Assembly (NCBI RefSeq): GCF_016428905.1
Contig: NZ_JAELTQ010000028.1
Location: 1 to 40,679 of the forward strand
Length of the DNA: 40,679 bases
Direction: 5' to 3'
Origin: Dyella sp. ASV24
GTDB lineage: Bacteria; Pseudomonadota; Gammaproteobacteria; Xanthomonadales; Rhodanobacteraceae
Made by a program: the position numbers and the translations under genes. Positions 17,099-25,626 of the stretch are shown piece after piece. Numbering within the stretch: position 1 is the stretch's first letter; every line of letters begins with the position of its first letter. Under the pieces are notes generated by a model, which was given only the letters and a program-made list of their open reading frames with translations, did no database searches and had not been told where the DNA came from.

Positions 17099-17116
17099 GT
17101 ATGACGTGAATCATAC
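17099..17116 (-). promoter_or_regulatory. Palindromic operator candidate for the TetR regulator
   Basis: GTATGA (17099-17104) and TCATAC (17111-17116) form a perfect 6-bp inverted repeat with a 6-base spacer, 19 bases upstream of the TetR ATG. On the minus strand a TATGAT -10 hexamer overlaps it, with TTGCGG 16 bases upstream as a possible -35. Binding here would block the promoter. Function is inferred. Confidence 0.5.
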
Positions 17117-17166
17117 TATTGACACGGGACGCCGCAAGTGCCGTGAACGTAAGTCAGTTTATTCGT

Positions 17167-17796
17167 TCACAGAGGGGGCGCACCGTCGGGGCGTGGCGAC
17201 GGCTCTGTCAGCGTCGGCTCGGTGACAATGACGGGTGCCGGTGCTGCAGATGCGGCCATCCCCCGGGACGGAAATGTCATGCTCGGCAGTACGTCATCAC
17301 GTCGAATCAGGCCGTGATAGAGCGCTGCCCCCATGTGGCCCAGCACGGTGAAGAACAGCAAGTAGGCCAGATAGCGATGGGACTCCCGCAGCCACGCGAA
17401 CGTTTCGCCGTTGGCGGAAAGAATCGGCGGTAGATGCAACGAACCGCCTAGCGAGATCGGATAGCCACCCGCCGACAGCATGGCCCAGCCCACCAGGGGC
17501 AAGGCGAGCATCAGCGCGTAGAGCAGCCAGTGCGATGCATGCGCGACGAACTTCATGAGTGCGGGCATATCCGCCGGCAGTGGCGGTGGCGGGAAACGCA
17601 GGCGGACACCGAGGCGGATCAGCGCCAGCACGAAAATAAGCGCACCCAGCGGCTTGTGGATGGCGAGCAGCCACGTATGTTTGCCGGACACGGTGGACAC
17701 CATGCCCACGCCGATGAACAGCATGGCCAGGATGAGCACGGCCATGGTCCAGTGCAGCAGGCGCGCCAGCGGATGGAAAGCGTTGGGGGTGTTCAT
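17167..17796 (-). CDS. Cytochrome b561-type di-heme membrane protein
   Basis: A 209-residue protein with four membrane helices and the expected heme-ligand histidines: FHPLARLLHWTMAVLIL, AIHKPLGALIFVLALIRLGV, HASHWLLYALMLALPLVGWAM and ESHRYLAYLLFFTVLGHMGAALYH. An Ala/Pro-rich C-terminal tail of about 40 residues follows. Such proteins pass electrons across or within the inner membrane, often from quinol to a periplasmic acceptor. Its ATG shares one base with the stop of the upstream catalase-like gene (TAATG), so the two are made together. It is probably the electron donor for that peroxidase. Confidence 0.92.
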   Translation of the reverse strand: MNTPNAFHPLARLLHWTMAVLILAMLFIGVGMVSTVSGKHTWLLAIHKPLGALIFVLALIRLGVRLRFPPPPLPADMPALMKFVAHASHWLLYALMLALPLVGWAMLSAGGYPISLGGSLHLPPILSANGETFAWLRESHRYLAYLLFFTVLGHMGAALYHGLIRRDDVLPSMTFPSRGMAASAAPAPVIVTEPTLTEPSPRPDGAPPL

Positions 17797-18878
17797 TACG
17801 GATGCTCCGAAGGCGTGCTTGCGTGCGCGGTGCCCGGAATATGGGCTTCCTCGCCCGTGCGGCGTAGATACGAATCCGCATAGGCGGACGAGCGCGCCGG
17901 TAGCAGTGGGTCGTCAGAGATCTTGATGCCCGACGGCAGGATGGTCGGGTCGTAGTTCACGTCGCGGCAGGGGCCGCTTTCCTGTGGTTGCTCGCTTTCG
18001 ATCACCAGTGTTCCCGCGTCGATGACGCGACGGTCCGCGGGCCACACCTTGGTGGCATCGTTGGTCGGATCATCCGGGGCAGCCAGCGTCACGAGCAGTC
18101 GCCAGCGCTGCGGCCCTTGGGCCAATCGCCGCTCCAGGTCGCGGGCAAGGTAATCCTTGTCGCCCGCCTGCGGGCCGGTGCCTGCATCGTCCGTGGCTTC
18201 CGGCACCACCTTCCAGCGCACCGCGTGGCGCTTGCCCATGGCGTCGATGAAGTAGAAGGCGTTGAGTCCTTCGTAGGTTTCAGTCACGTAACTGGCTGAA
18301 GGCTTGGCCGTCTTCACCCAAGCGAGGAAAGCGCCAGCCTCGGGGTGCGCGGCAAAGAAGGCCCCCACGCGTTTAGGGTCGGGTTTGCCGGTGGCGGGGT
18401 CCGGCCGCGTCGCCACCAATTGCTCGTAAAAAGCCTCCGGCGTTGCCACGGGAAACACTGGCATGCTGTTCATGCCAGTGCGCCACTGCTCGCCGTTGGG
18501 CAAGCTAAAGCGCAAGGCGAAGCTGCGGATAGGAACGCTGCTGTCCGGCGCATACGGGTTGCCGCCGGGCAGGGCGAAGCGCCCAAGCACCGGTGTGCGC
18601 CCCTGCGCGAACACCTCGGCTTTGGAATAGGTGGCTGCTGTGCCGTTGCTTTCGAAGTAGCCCGCCACGCAGACACCCTTGGCATGGTTGCGCCGGTAGC
18701 CGGGATAGACGCCGCTGTTGTCCTGCAAGGCATTCACGATGCGGTGCGAGGTAAGGCGCTGGGGTGTGATCCAGCCGGCAACGTAGGCGAAGGCGGAGGC
18801 CAACGCCGCCACGGCGAGGGCGATCACCGCCCACCTCCAGGGCTGATGCGATGGTGACGGTCGGGACGGATCGGTCAT
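17796..18878 (-). CDS. Membrane-anchored catalase-family (SrpA-like) peroxidase
   Basis: A 360-residue heme protein, far shorter than classical catalases (about 480 or more). One N-terminal membrane helix (residues 15-36, WRWAVIALAVAALASAFAYV) anchors the enzyme, with the catalytic domain probably periplasmic. The distal His65 sits in RRNHAKGVCVAGYF, and the proximal heme Tyr333 in the RxxxY motif (R329 to Y333, ARSSAY). LGRFALPGGNPYAPDSS and FALRFSLPNGEQWRTGMN are family-typical. GGGAG precedes ATG 18878 at 6 bases. The family is better known for organic-peroxide reduction than for catalase activity; with cytochrome b561 next to it, quinol-dependent peroxide reduction at the membrane is likely. 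Confidence 0.91.
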   Translation of the reverse strand: MTDPSRPSPSHQPWRWAVIALAVAALASAFAYVAGWITPQRLTSHRIVNALQDNSGVYPGYRRNHAKGVCVAGYFESNGTAATYSKAEVFAQGRTPVLGRFALPGGNPYAPDSSVPIRSFALRFSLPNGEQWRTGMNSMPVFPVATPEAFYEQLVATRPDPATGKPDPKRVGAFFAAHPEAGAFLAWVKTAKPSASYVTETYEGLNAFYFIDAMGKRHAVRWKVVPEATDDAGTGPQAGDKDYLARDLERRLAQGPQRWRLLVTLAAPDDPTNDATKVWPADRRVIDAGTLVIESEQPQESGPCRDVNYDPTILPSGIKISDDPLLPARSSAYADSYLRRTGEEAHIPGTAHASTPSEHP

Positions 18879-19032
18879 GCGGCACTCCCTGGATAGCAGG
18901 TTGAATGTCCTGACTTCGTCCGGTGGCGGCCGATGGTTACCTCGGTGCTGCACATTGGGCTGCCGCCGGATGTCCTGCTCCGGCGCCGGATCTGACTATT
19001 GTCGGCCCGATGTCATGCTGCGCCATGTGAAG

Positions 19033-19059
19033 ACAGGGCTCGCATCAAGCGGGCCCTGT
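19033..19059 (-). terminator. Hairpin terminator after the amidohydrolase gene
   Basis: ACAGGGCTCGC and its complement (19033-19059, including one G-T pair) form an 11-bp stem with a 5-base loop, starting 5 bases past the amidohydrolase stop. The T-run (TTTTGT) is on the plus-strand side, so it may work in both directions. Confidence 0.55.
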
Positions 19060-19063
19060 TTTG

Positions 19064-20515
19064 TCACTTGGCTGACTGCTGGTTCCAGGTGGCGACCTTG
19101 GCCCGTGTCTCGTCGAGCATCCCGTCCAGCGCGTGGCGGTCGTAGACATGACCGCGCAGGATCACCGTGTCGATGTCCCGTGTGGCGTCGATGTCCTTCA
19201 AGGGATCGCGCTTGAGCAGCACCAGGTCCGCGGCATGGCCCGTGGCGATGGCGCCATACCGATCCAGCTTGCCGAACCACGCCGGGCCTGCACGCGTGGC
19301 GGATGACAGCGCCTGTGCCGGCGTCAAGCCGTTCTTTACGTACAGGCTCAGCTCGTCGTGCAGCCCAATGCCAGGGTAGTCAAAGGAGTTGAGGAAGCCG
19401 GCATCGGTGCCCGCCATGATGGTGACGCCGGCCTGCTGCAGCATGGGCAGCACCGCAGCCAGTTTGTCGTAGTGCGCGTGGCGGGCAGCGATCTGCTCTG
19501 GCGTTGCCTTGGCCGCGCGCTCGATGCGCCAGTCATAGGTCTTGCGCAGCTTCGGCCCGATATAGGCGAGGTAGGCGTCGTGGGCGTGGTCGTCGGCATC
19601 CAGGAAGTAGAGGACGCGACCGCCATTGAGCGTTGGCGTCACAAACACGCCCTTGTCCTTGAACATCCGGTACGCCTTCATCGCCGTCGCCTGATCGAAG
19701 CCGGCGTCGAGACGACGATTGGCTTCCGCGCGCGTGATGCGTCCTGCGCCGAAATCGGCGGCGATGGCGGCCTCATCCTTCACGCCCGCCTTGTACGCGT
19801 AGTCGATGTGTTCGATGGAGCTGATGCCGGCATCAACGGCCTGTTCCACCGTCAATGCCATAGGGATGTGGCCCGACGAACGGATACCGAAGCTCTTCGC
19901 TTCCGACACGGCATAAAGGAACAATTGCGGTTCGAGTGTGCTATCCGTGATCTTGACGAAGTCGACCTTGTCTTTCTTAAGCTTCACGAACGCGGCATCG
20001 ACGTCCGCCTTGCTGCCGACTTCGATGGTGCCCTTCCATACCGGATGGATACCTTCGATTTTCGCGCCCGAGGTAAACAACTGCGGGCCGAACAACGAGC
20101 CGTTGGCGATCTCGCCACGCCAGGCGAGTACTTGATCGGGCAGGTCGCCGGAGCAGTCGCGAATGGTGGTGATGCCGTGCGCGATGTACAACGGAAGCAA
20201 CGCCTTGTTCTCGTCGATGAGATCCGGGCCACCACCGAAATGCACATGCATGTCCCACAGGCCGGGGATCAGGTAGCGATGATCCCCGTCGACGGTCAGG
20301 CCTGCCTTCCATGCCTTGGCAATGTCGGCGTCGGGCCCGACGGCAACGATGTCGTTGCCGCGCAGGACCACCGCCTGGTCGTCGATCGTCCTTGCATGTT
20401 CGACGTCGACCACATGGGCATGACGGATGATCACGTCACCGATCGACGGTGCCGCAAAGGCAGGGGGTGCCAGGGCCATCGCGGAGGCGATGGCGACGGA
20501 GAGAAGCTTCTTCAC
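19064..20515 (-). CDS. Exported metal-dependent amidohydrolase
   Basis: A 483-residue protein with a cleavable signal peptide (LLSVAIASAMALAPPAFAA). It belongs to the amidohydrolase superfamily of imidazolonepropionase/prolidase-like enzymes. Metal-site elements are visible: His90 and His92 (WDMHVHFGG), the candidate carboxylated Lys in VDFVKITDS, His in RSSGHIPM, His in SSIEHIDYAY and Asp in MAGTDAGF. I chose GTG 20515 because GAGGAA lies 8 bases upstream and the signal peptide starts there; the in-frame ATG 20563 has no ribosome-binding site. It is divergent from a LysR gene across 92 bases. The substrate is unknown; cyclic dipeptides, N-acyl amino acids or other amides are candidates. Confidence 0.92.
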   Translation of the reverse strand: MKKLLSVAIASAMALAPPAFAAPSIGDVIIRHAHVVDVEHARTIDDQAVVLRGNDIVAVGPDADIAKAWKAGLTVDGDHRYLIPGLWDMHVHFGGGPDLIDENKALLPLYIAHGITTIRDCSGDLPDQVLAWRGEIANGSLFGPQLFTSGAKIEGIHPVWKGTIEVGSKADVDAAFVKLKKDKVDFVKITDSTLEPQLFLYAVSEAKSFGIRSSGHIPMALTVEQAVDAGISSIEHIDYAYKAGVKDEAAIAADFGAGRITRAEANRRLDAGFDQATAMKAYRMFKDKGVFVTPTLNGGRVLYFLDADDHAHDAYLAYIGPKLRKTYDWRIERAAKATPEQIAARHAHYDKLAAVLPMLQQAGVTIMAGTDAGFLNSFDYPGIGLHDELSLYVKNGLTPAQALSSATRAGPAWFGKLDRYGAIATGHAADLVLLKRDPLKDIDATRDIDTVILRGHVYDRHALDGMLDETRAKVATWNQQSAK

Positions 20516-20568
20516 GCGTGATGTTCCTCGTCGAGGGAAGGGGGCGTTGCCCGGTGCGTTCATCGATG

Positions 20569-20595
20569 TTAGAAGTCGGTCTTGTCATTTAGAAG
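20569..20595. promoter_or_regulatory. Direct repeat in the divergent amidohydrolase/LysR promoter region
   Basis: TTAGAAG occurs at 20569-20575 and again at 20589-20595, 20 bases (about two helical turns) apart, between the divergent starts. It is AT-rich compared with its surroundings. It could be a regulator site, but LysR boxes are usually T-N11-A palindromes, so the assignment is weak. Confidence 0.3.
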
Positions 20596-20607
20596 CCAAA
20601 TATTCAA

Positions 20608-21489
20608 ATGGCTACCAGTGCAAAACCAAATAGGGCGTTGTTTGATCTGGACCTGCTGCGCGCCATCGTCACCGTGGCTGACTGCGGCAGCTTCACCACG
20701 GCCTCGGCGCATCTGCATTCCACACAATCCACGGTGAGCCAGAAGATCCGACGCCTGGAGGATATGGCTGGCCACCCCTTGCTGGTGCGTGGCAATCGCG
20801 ATGTGCGGCCCACCGATCAGGGCGAGAAACTGCTCGCGTACGCACGGCGCATGCTGTCGCTCAACGACGAGATGCTGGACGCCCTGGCAGGCGCGGCCGT
20901 GGCGGTCACCGTGCGGTTGGGTGTGCCGGAGGATTTCGTCGTCGGTAGAACGCCGCAACTGCTCGCCTCGTTCAATCGTCGGCATCCCGACGTGAAACTG
21001 GAAGTGACTACCGGGCTCAGTCGTGATCTTGCACAGGGCTACGATCACGGTGAGCTCGATCTGGTCATCGTCAAGCAGCGGCGGAATAGCCGCGAGGCAG
21101 TAGCGCGCTGGCAGGAGAAGCTGGTGTGGATCGACAGCGCGAAGAACCCTGCCGTCGGCCAGGAACCGCTGCCGTTGGTGGCGTTTCCACCGCGCGGCCT
21201 CTATCGCGAAGAGATGATCAAGGCCGTGGAAGGGCGGGGAAGAAGCTGGCGCATCGCCTTCACCAGTTCCAGTCTGTTCGGCGTGCAATCCGCCGTGGCG
21301 GGAGGTCTTGGCGTGAGTCTGATTCCGGCACGCGCGGTCACCGCCGAGCACGTTGTGCTCACACGCCGGCAGGGGCTGCCTTCCATCGGAACCATGGATA
21401 TCGCCTTGCTGCACCGACCCACGGCGGACCCGCTGGTCAAGGAACTCGCGGCGGAACTGGGGCGAATGCTGGAGCGGTATCGCGGTTAG
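20608..21489 (+). CDS. LysR-family regulator, divergent from the amidohydrolase
   Basis: A 293-residue protein with a standard N-terminal winged helix (LLRAIVTVADCGSFTTASAH, STQSTVSQKIRRLEDMAG, HPLLVRGNRDVRPTDQGEKL) and a C-terminal periplasmic-binding-like effector domain (VTVRLGVPEDFVVGRTPQLL, GELDLVIVKQ, QSAVAGGLGVSLIPARAV). No strong ribosome-binding site precedes ATG 20608. The divergent layout points to control of the exported amidohydrolase. The effector is unknown. Confidence 0.93.
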   Translation: MATSAKPNRALFDLDLLRAIVTVADCGSFTTASAHLHSTQSTVSQKIRRLEDMAGHPLLVRGNRDVRPTDQGEKLLAYARRMLSLNDEMLDALAGAAVAVTVRLGVPEDFVVGRTPQLLASFNRRHPDVKLEVTTGLSRDLAQGYDHGELDLVIVKQRRNSREAVARWQEKLVWIDSAKNPAVGQEPLPLVAFPPRGLYREEMIKAVEGRGRSWRIAFTSSSLFGVQSAVAGGLGVSLIPARAVTAEHVVLTRRQGLPSIGTMDIALLHRPTADPLVKELAAELGRMLERYRG

Positions 21490-21609
21490 CCCACGCGTTC
21501 CGCCTGACTACGGTGGAGCCGGGCACGTTTCATTCGATAGTGCGTGTCTAGCGCTGTGATATCGTCAGATCGAGTCACGCGCAGCAGCGCGTTTCACGAG
21601 CGTTCCCCT

Positions 21610-22515
21610 ATGAAACTGCAACACCTGCGCAGCTTGGTCGCCGTATACGAATCCGGCAGCCTGCAACAGGCGACCAAGCGCCTGCACATCAGCCAGCCCG
21701 CATTGAGCCGCACCTTGCAGGCACTGGAAGAAGAGCTTGGCGTTGCGTTGCTTGTACGTTCCAGCCAGGGCGTGACGCTGACGCCGTTCGGCCTTCGTCT
21801 GATCGAACATGCGCGACACGTATTGGAAAGCGTGGGCCGCGCACAGCGCGATATCGAGGAAATGAAGGGTGATGCTGCGCGGCGTGTGTCCATCGGTATG
21901 ACGGCGGTGGCTGCGTTGTCCATGTCGTTGGAGGATGCCTTTGTCGCGTTCCACGCGAAATTCCCGGAAACCCGGTTAAGCGTGCACGAGTTGCGTCCTT
22001 CCGCGATCACCGCGATGTTGCGCGAAGGTACGCTGGATTTCGCCTTGAGCACGCATCCCCCGGAAACCTCGAGCGGATTGGACGTCTCAACGGTTTGCCA
22101 TATCCCGTTGCGGATCTCCGCGCGATGCGGTCACCCGCTGCAGAACGCCAAGCATCTGGCTGAGCTGCGCGACGCGCTGTGGGTGACATCGGCGTCTGGT
22201 TCGCAAACGGTTTTCCAGGAGTTTTTCCTGCAGAACGGACTGCAGCCACCCGAACGCGTCTTCGAGTGCTCGTCGCTCACCATGGCGCTGGATGCCATGG
22301 TGGGACTGGATGCGCTCGCCATGGGGCCGCAGATGAGCGAACGGATGTCCTCCTCGTTGCACAACCAGATTCGGCCATTGCAGATCGAAGAGACGCTGCC
22401 GGATCGTCCGCTGCTGATGATCAGCCTCAACCGCGAGCTACTTCCGGCATCCGCCGAGCTGATGTTCAAGCTGGCGTGGGAATCCTTGCAGCGCAGTCAC
22501 CCGCCCGCCGCCTGA
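21610..22515 (+). CDS. Second LysR-family regulator
   Basis: A 301-residue protein whose N-terminus (MKLQHLRSLVAVYESGSLQQ, ATKRLHISQPALSRTLQALE) is a textbook LysR helix-turn-helix. The effector domain (RVSIGMTAVAALSMSLEDAF, REGTLDFALSTHPPE) is unlike that of its neighbour, so this is not a recent tandem duplicate. ATG 21610 starts the conserved domain. It converges on the M20 peptidase gene 54 bases away and may regulate the peptidase/porin pair, although it does not have the usual divergent position. Confidence 0.93.
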   Translation: MKLQHLRSLVAVYESGSLQQATKRLHISQPALSRTLQALEEELGVALLVRSSQGVTLTPFGLRLIEHARHVLESVGRAQRDIEEMKGDAARRVSIGMTAVAALSMSLEDAFVAFHAKFPETRLSVHELRPSAITAMLREGTLDFALSTHPPETSSGLDVSTVCHIPLRISARCGHPLQNAKHLAELRDALWVTSASGSQTVFQEFFLQNGLQPPERVFECSSLTMALDAMVGLDALAMGPQMSERMSSSLHNQIRPLQIEETLPDRPLLMISLNRELLPASAELMFKLAWESLQRSHPPAA

Positions 22516-22569
22516 GTCAGGCGGAAGGGCGGGCCGTGCATGGGAGCGAATAATGCAGTGCGACGCCGT

Positions 22570-23913
22570 TTATGAGTTCGGCTGCATTGCACTCATGACA
22601 GCAAGCGTCATCGCTTCCACGCCGGTGCGGATGGTCGGCTCGGGCACCGGGGCGTACATCGGCGAGTGGTTGACCGGCAAGGTTTCGCCTTTCTTCTTCG
22701 CCTCGGCGACACGTTCGGGTTCGTAGGCACCCACGGCGAAATACAGCGATGGCACGCCCGCTTCGATGAACTCTGAATAGTCTTCGCTGCCCGACATCGG
22801 GCTGGGCATTTCGTGCGCCTTGTCGCCGAAGGCGGCCTTGAATGCCTTGGCCGTGCGCGCCGTCACTGCAGGGTCATTCACTACGGCGTCGTAGTTGACG
22901 CCGCTGTGCACGCTGACGTCGGGCGCGGGTGCTCCCGCCATTTGTGCGACGGCATTGGCGGTGCGCGTAATGCCCGCAAACAGCTTTTCGCGGACGGCGG
23001 GGTCGTAGCTGCGGATGGTGCCGCGCAAGAGGGCGGTGTCCGGGATGATGTTGCCGGCGCTGCCCGTCTGGATGGCACCCACCGTGATCACACCGAAGGC
23101 GGCCGGATCCTTCTCGCGGCTGATCACCGACTGCACGTCTTCGACAAAGCGTGCGGCCATCAGCACCGGGTCGATCGACTCCTGCGGCATTGAGCCGTGT
23201 GATCCCTTGCCGTGGAAGGTGACCAGCAGATCATTGGAGTTCGATGTCAGCACGCCGGGGCGGTAGTAGACGCCGAACGGCAGGGGGCCGTTGTGCAGCG
23301 CGAAGCCCACATCGGGTTTCGGGAATCGCGTGAACAGGCCATCGTTGAGCATGGCCTTGGCGCCGCTGGCACCGTCCACTGCGGCCTCTTCGGAGGGCTG
23401 GCCAATGAACATCAAGGTGCCGTGCCACTGGTCCTTCATGGCCAGCAACGCCTTCGCCGTGCCGACCCACGTCGCCATGTGGATGTCATGGCCGCACGCA
23501 TGATCGACCGGCATGTCCTTGCCCTGCCAGAGCTGCTTAGCTTTGCTGGCATAGGGCAGGCCGGTCTTCTCTTCCAGCGGGAGTGCATCCAGCTCGGTGC
23601 GGACCAGCACGGTGGGGCCTGTGCCGTTCTTGTAGATCGCCACGATGCCAGTCTTGCCGACGTGCTCGGTCACGGTGAAACCCTGGGCACGCATCTGCTT
23701 GGCCAGCGCTGCCGCGGTGCGTGTTTCCTGGAAGCCGAGTTCGGGATGCTCGTGGATGTCCTTGTACAGCGCGTCGAGGTGCGGATAGTCCTTGTCCAGT
23801 TCGGTGTCGATGCTGGTCTTGGCGGCGACGGGATCAAAGGCGAGGCAGGTTGCTGGTGCGGCGATGGTGACGAGCATGCCGAGAGCGAAGGCTAGGCGGT
23901 TCTTGCGGATCAC
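22570..23913 (-). CDS. Exported M20D-family amidohydrolase/peptidase
   Basis: A 447-residue protein with a signal peptide (LAFALGMLVTIAAPATCLA). It is an M20D (hippurate/IAA-amino-acid hydrolase-like) enzyme that removes amino acids from N-acyl or dipeptide substrates. Metal-site motifs are present: Cys140-Gly-His142 with DIH following (HACGHDIH), the EE pair near residue 175 (GQPSEEAAVDG), FALHNGP and a late His in VNHSPMYAP. The dimerisation lid contains HGKGSHGSMPQESIDPV. GTG 23913 is supported by GAGGAG at a 7-base spacing. The porin-like gene lies 22 bases upstream on the same strand, so the pair probably forms an operon for uptake and hydrolysis of small amide substrates. Confidence 0.93.
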   Translation of the reverse strand: MIRKNRLAFALGMLVTIAAPATCLAFDPVAAKTSIDTELDKDYPHLDALYKDIHEHPELGFQETRTAAALAKQMRAQGFTVTEHVGKTGIVAIYKNGTGPTVLVRTELDALPLEEKTGLPYASKAKQLWQGKDMPVDHACGHDIHMATWVGTAKALLAMKDQWHGTLMFIGQPSEEAAVDGASGAKAMLNDGLFTRFPKPDVGFALHNGPLPFGVYYRPGVLTSNSNDLLVTFHGKGSHGSMPQESIDPVLMAARFVEDVQSVISREKDPAAFGVITVGAIQTGSAGNIIPDTALLRGTIRSYDPAVREKLFAGITRTANAVAQMAGAPAPDVSVHSGVNYDAVVNDPAVTARTAKAFKAAFGDKAHEMPSPMSGSEDYSEFIEAGVPSLYFAVGAYEPERVAEAKKKGETLPVNHSPMYAPVPEPTIRTGVEAMTLAVMSAMQPNS

Positions 23914-23935
23914 GAGGTTCTCCTCTGCAGCGTGT

Positions 23936-25306
23936 TCAGAATGAAAAGTACAGGGTAGACATCCATACCAGCGTGCCAGGGTGCTGCGGCACCAGTACCG
24001 GATGATCGGTATAGGAAAGTGAGTTGTTGAAGTAAAGGCCACGTATCACGTGGAACGCATAGCTCAGCGTGTAGGTCTGGCTGCTGTCGATGGGCTGCAG
24101 TCCCGTGGCATGGGCCAACGCCAGGCGTGTCCATGGGCTGATCCATTTGTACTGGTAGCCGAAGGTTGCCATGTCATACGGCCGGGCCTTGAAGGGGCCG
24201 ATGCTATAGAGCGAGAACAGCACGTCCTTGTCGTACACGTTGCGGCTGGATGGGGCCTCGTCCAACTTGATGTCCGTATATAGGCCACGCACCGGATAGC
24301 TCGGATCAGGCTGTGTGTATTGCTGCGTGTACGCCAGGTAGACCATGTGGTTGCTGACGGTCGGGCGGCCCACTTTGTAGTTCATGTAATCACTGGTGTT
24401 GTACACACCACCAGCGCGAATCCAGCTGGAGAACTGATCCGGCTTGGGCATCACCCGATAACCCACTTCATCGATGTACAACACCTTGGCGCCGGGCACG
24501 GTAAGGCTGAGGCCGGTGGGATTCTGTTGCGAGTCGTACTGGAAGCCGCGAGGACTCGTGCTGCGCGCCATGCCAAAGTGGTTGTAGAAACGCTGGCTCG
24601 GCGAATAAAGCCGCAGGTCGAGCGCCGGCGTGGGCTTGAATCCACCTGTCACCACGCCAGCTTCGTACATCAGGCCGCTGGTCGGCCCTAGCGCTGATGC
24701 GGCGGTGCTGGTTCCTAGCACTGCGCCATAGAATTTCGCGCCGATGCTGTAGAAACCGTATTCCAGGCGCACACGGCTATTGGCGAATTCCTGTTCGATG
24801 GAAAGCTGGTTGACGAACGCGCCGCGCAAGCCGTTGCCGAGGTAGCTGTTCTGGTTCCACGTGACCTGCGCACCGAACTGCGCGTTCTGGCCGAAGATGC
24901 CCACGCGTGATAGGTCGTAGGTGATGGTGAAGTTGGTGTTGGCCTGGAAGGTCGGGCGCTGACCGCTGTAGGTCTGCGGCACGTCGCGATCGGCATGGTT
25001 GAGGTCATAGGACTCGGTGACCGAGCTGTAGTTCTGCACCAGCCAGCCACTGTCGATCATGGACTTGCGCAAGCCGCCCAAGTCGGGCGACAAGGTATCG
25101 CATGTCGTGATGATGGCGGTTTCCGATCCGCGCAGGCGGTACTTGTCGTACTTGGCGCAATCAGTGGTCTTGGCTGCCTGCGCAATGCTGTCGTCGGCAT
25201 GGGCCAACGGTGCCCACGCGGACGCTGCGATGGTGGTGCCGAGCACGGGTATCGCCAAACGCAAAGCGAAGTGAACCGTCGCGCCTGGGCGCGATGCATG
25301 AGTCAT
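23936..25306 (-). CDS. Outer-membrane porin-like beta-barrel protein
   Basis: A 456-residue protein with an N-terminal signal peptide ending near WAPLAHA and a C-terminal aromatic strand finishing in Phe (TLYFSF), as expected for a Bam-inserted barrel. Alternating hydrophobic strands rich in Tyr and Asn run through the whole mature region. A single Cys pair (TTDCAKYD, TTCDTLS) lies near the N-terminus. I do not recognise the subfamily with certainty; OprB/DcaP-like or phenol/alkane-type (SphA, MetA-pathway) porins are possible. AGGGGGAG precedes ATG 25306; the TTG one codon earlier is less likely. It is the first gene of a presumed operon with the M20D enzyme. Confidence 0.75.
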   Translation of the reverse strand: MTHASRPGATVHFALRLAIPVLGTTIAASAWAPLAHADDSIAQAAKTTDCAKYDKYRLRGSETAIITTCDTLSPDLGGLRKSMIDSGWLVQNYSSVTESYDLNHADRDVPQTYSGQRPTFQANTNFTITYDLSRVGIFGQNAQFGAQVTWNQNSYLGNGLRGAFVNQLSIEQEFANSRVRLEYGFYSIGAKFYGAVLGTSTAASALGPTSGLMYEAGVVTGGFKPTPALDLRLYSPSQRFYNHFGMARSTSPRGFQYDSQQNPTGLSLTVPGAKVLYIDEVGYRVMPKPDQFSSWIRAGGVYNTSDYMNYKVGRPTVSNHMVYLAYTQQYTQPDPSYPVRGLYTDIKLDEAPSSRNVYDKDVLFSLYSIGPFKARPYDMATFGYQYKWISPWTRLALAHATGLQPIDSSQTYTLSYAFHVIRGLYFNNSLSYTDHPVLVPQHPGTLVWMSTLYFSF

Positions 25307-25626
25307 CAATGTCTCCCCCTCAGAGTGGTGCTGCCTGCGCGTCCTGCTGGCGGCAGCGATCAGGTGGTTGCCCGACCACAGGCGTGAATCGACTAGCCGA
25401 GTGCGCCCGTTTTGCCTGGCGAACCCAGCGCGTTGGGAACCGTCGAAGTCAGCGCCGTAGTGGGTAGGTCAATGGATACCATCGCTCCCGGCAGGGCGCG
25501 TAGTTCCATTTATGGATGGCTATGCAAAAAAGTCATAGCCCGATGACGGCGGGGTGGCTTAGAGGGAGCGGGGAGGTCGTTGAAGCGGCACGCGAGAGCG
25601 GGTGCCGTGGTGCCCGTAAACGCAGC
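25307..25626. other. Intergenic region with two short palindromes
   Basis: A 320-base gap between the porin gene start and the TetR stop, both on the minus strand. It contains GGCTATG (25518-25524) with CATAGCC (25534-25540) around an A-rich 9-base spacer, and TCCAT-TT-ATGGA at 25505-25516. These may be the regulator-binding part of the porin/M20D promoter or, for the first, a hairpin after the TetR gene. No gene is supported. Confidence 0.4.

Noticed and set aside
19358-20521. 387-residue plus-strand frame opposite the amidohydrolase
   Set aside because: Antisense shadow; the minus strand carries the signal peptide, ribosome-binding site and metal motifs.
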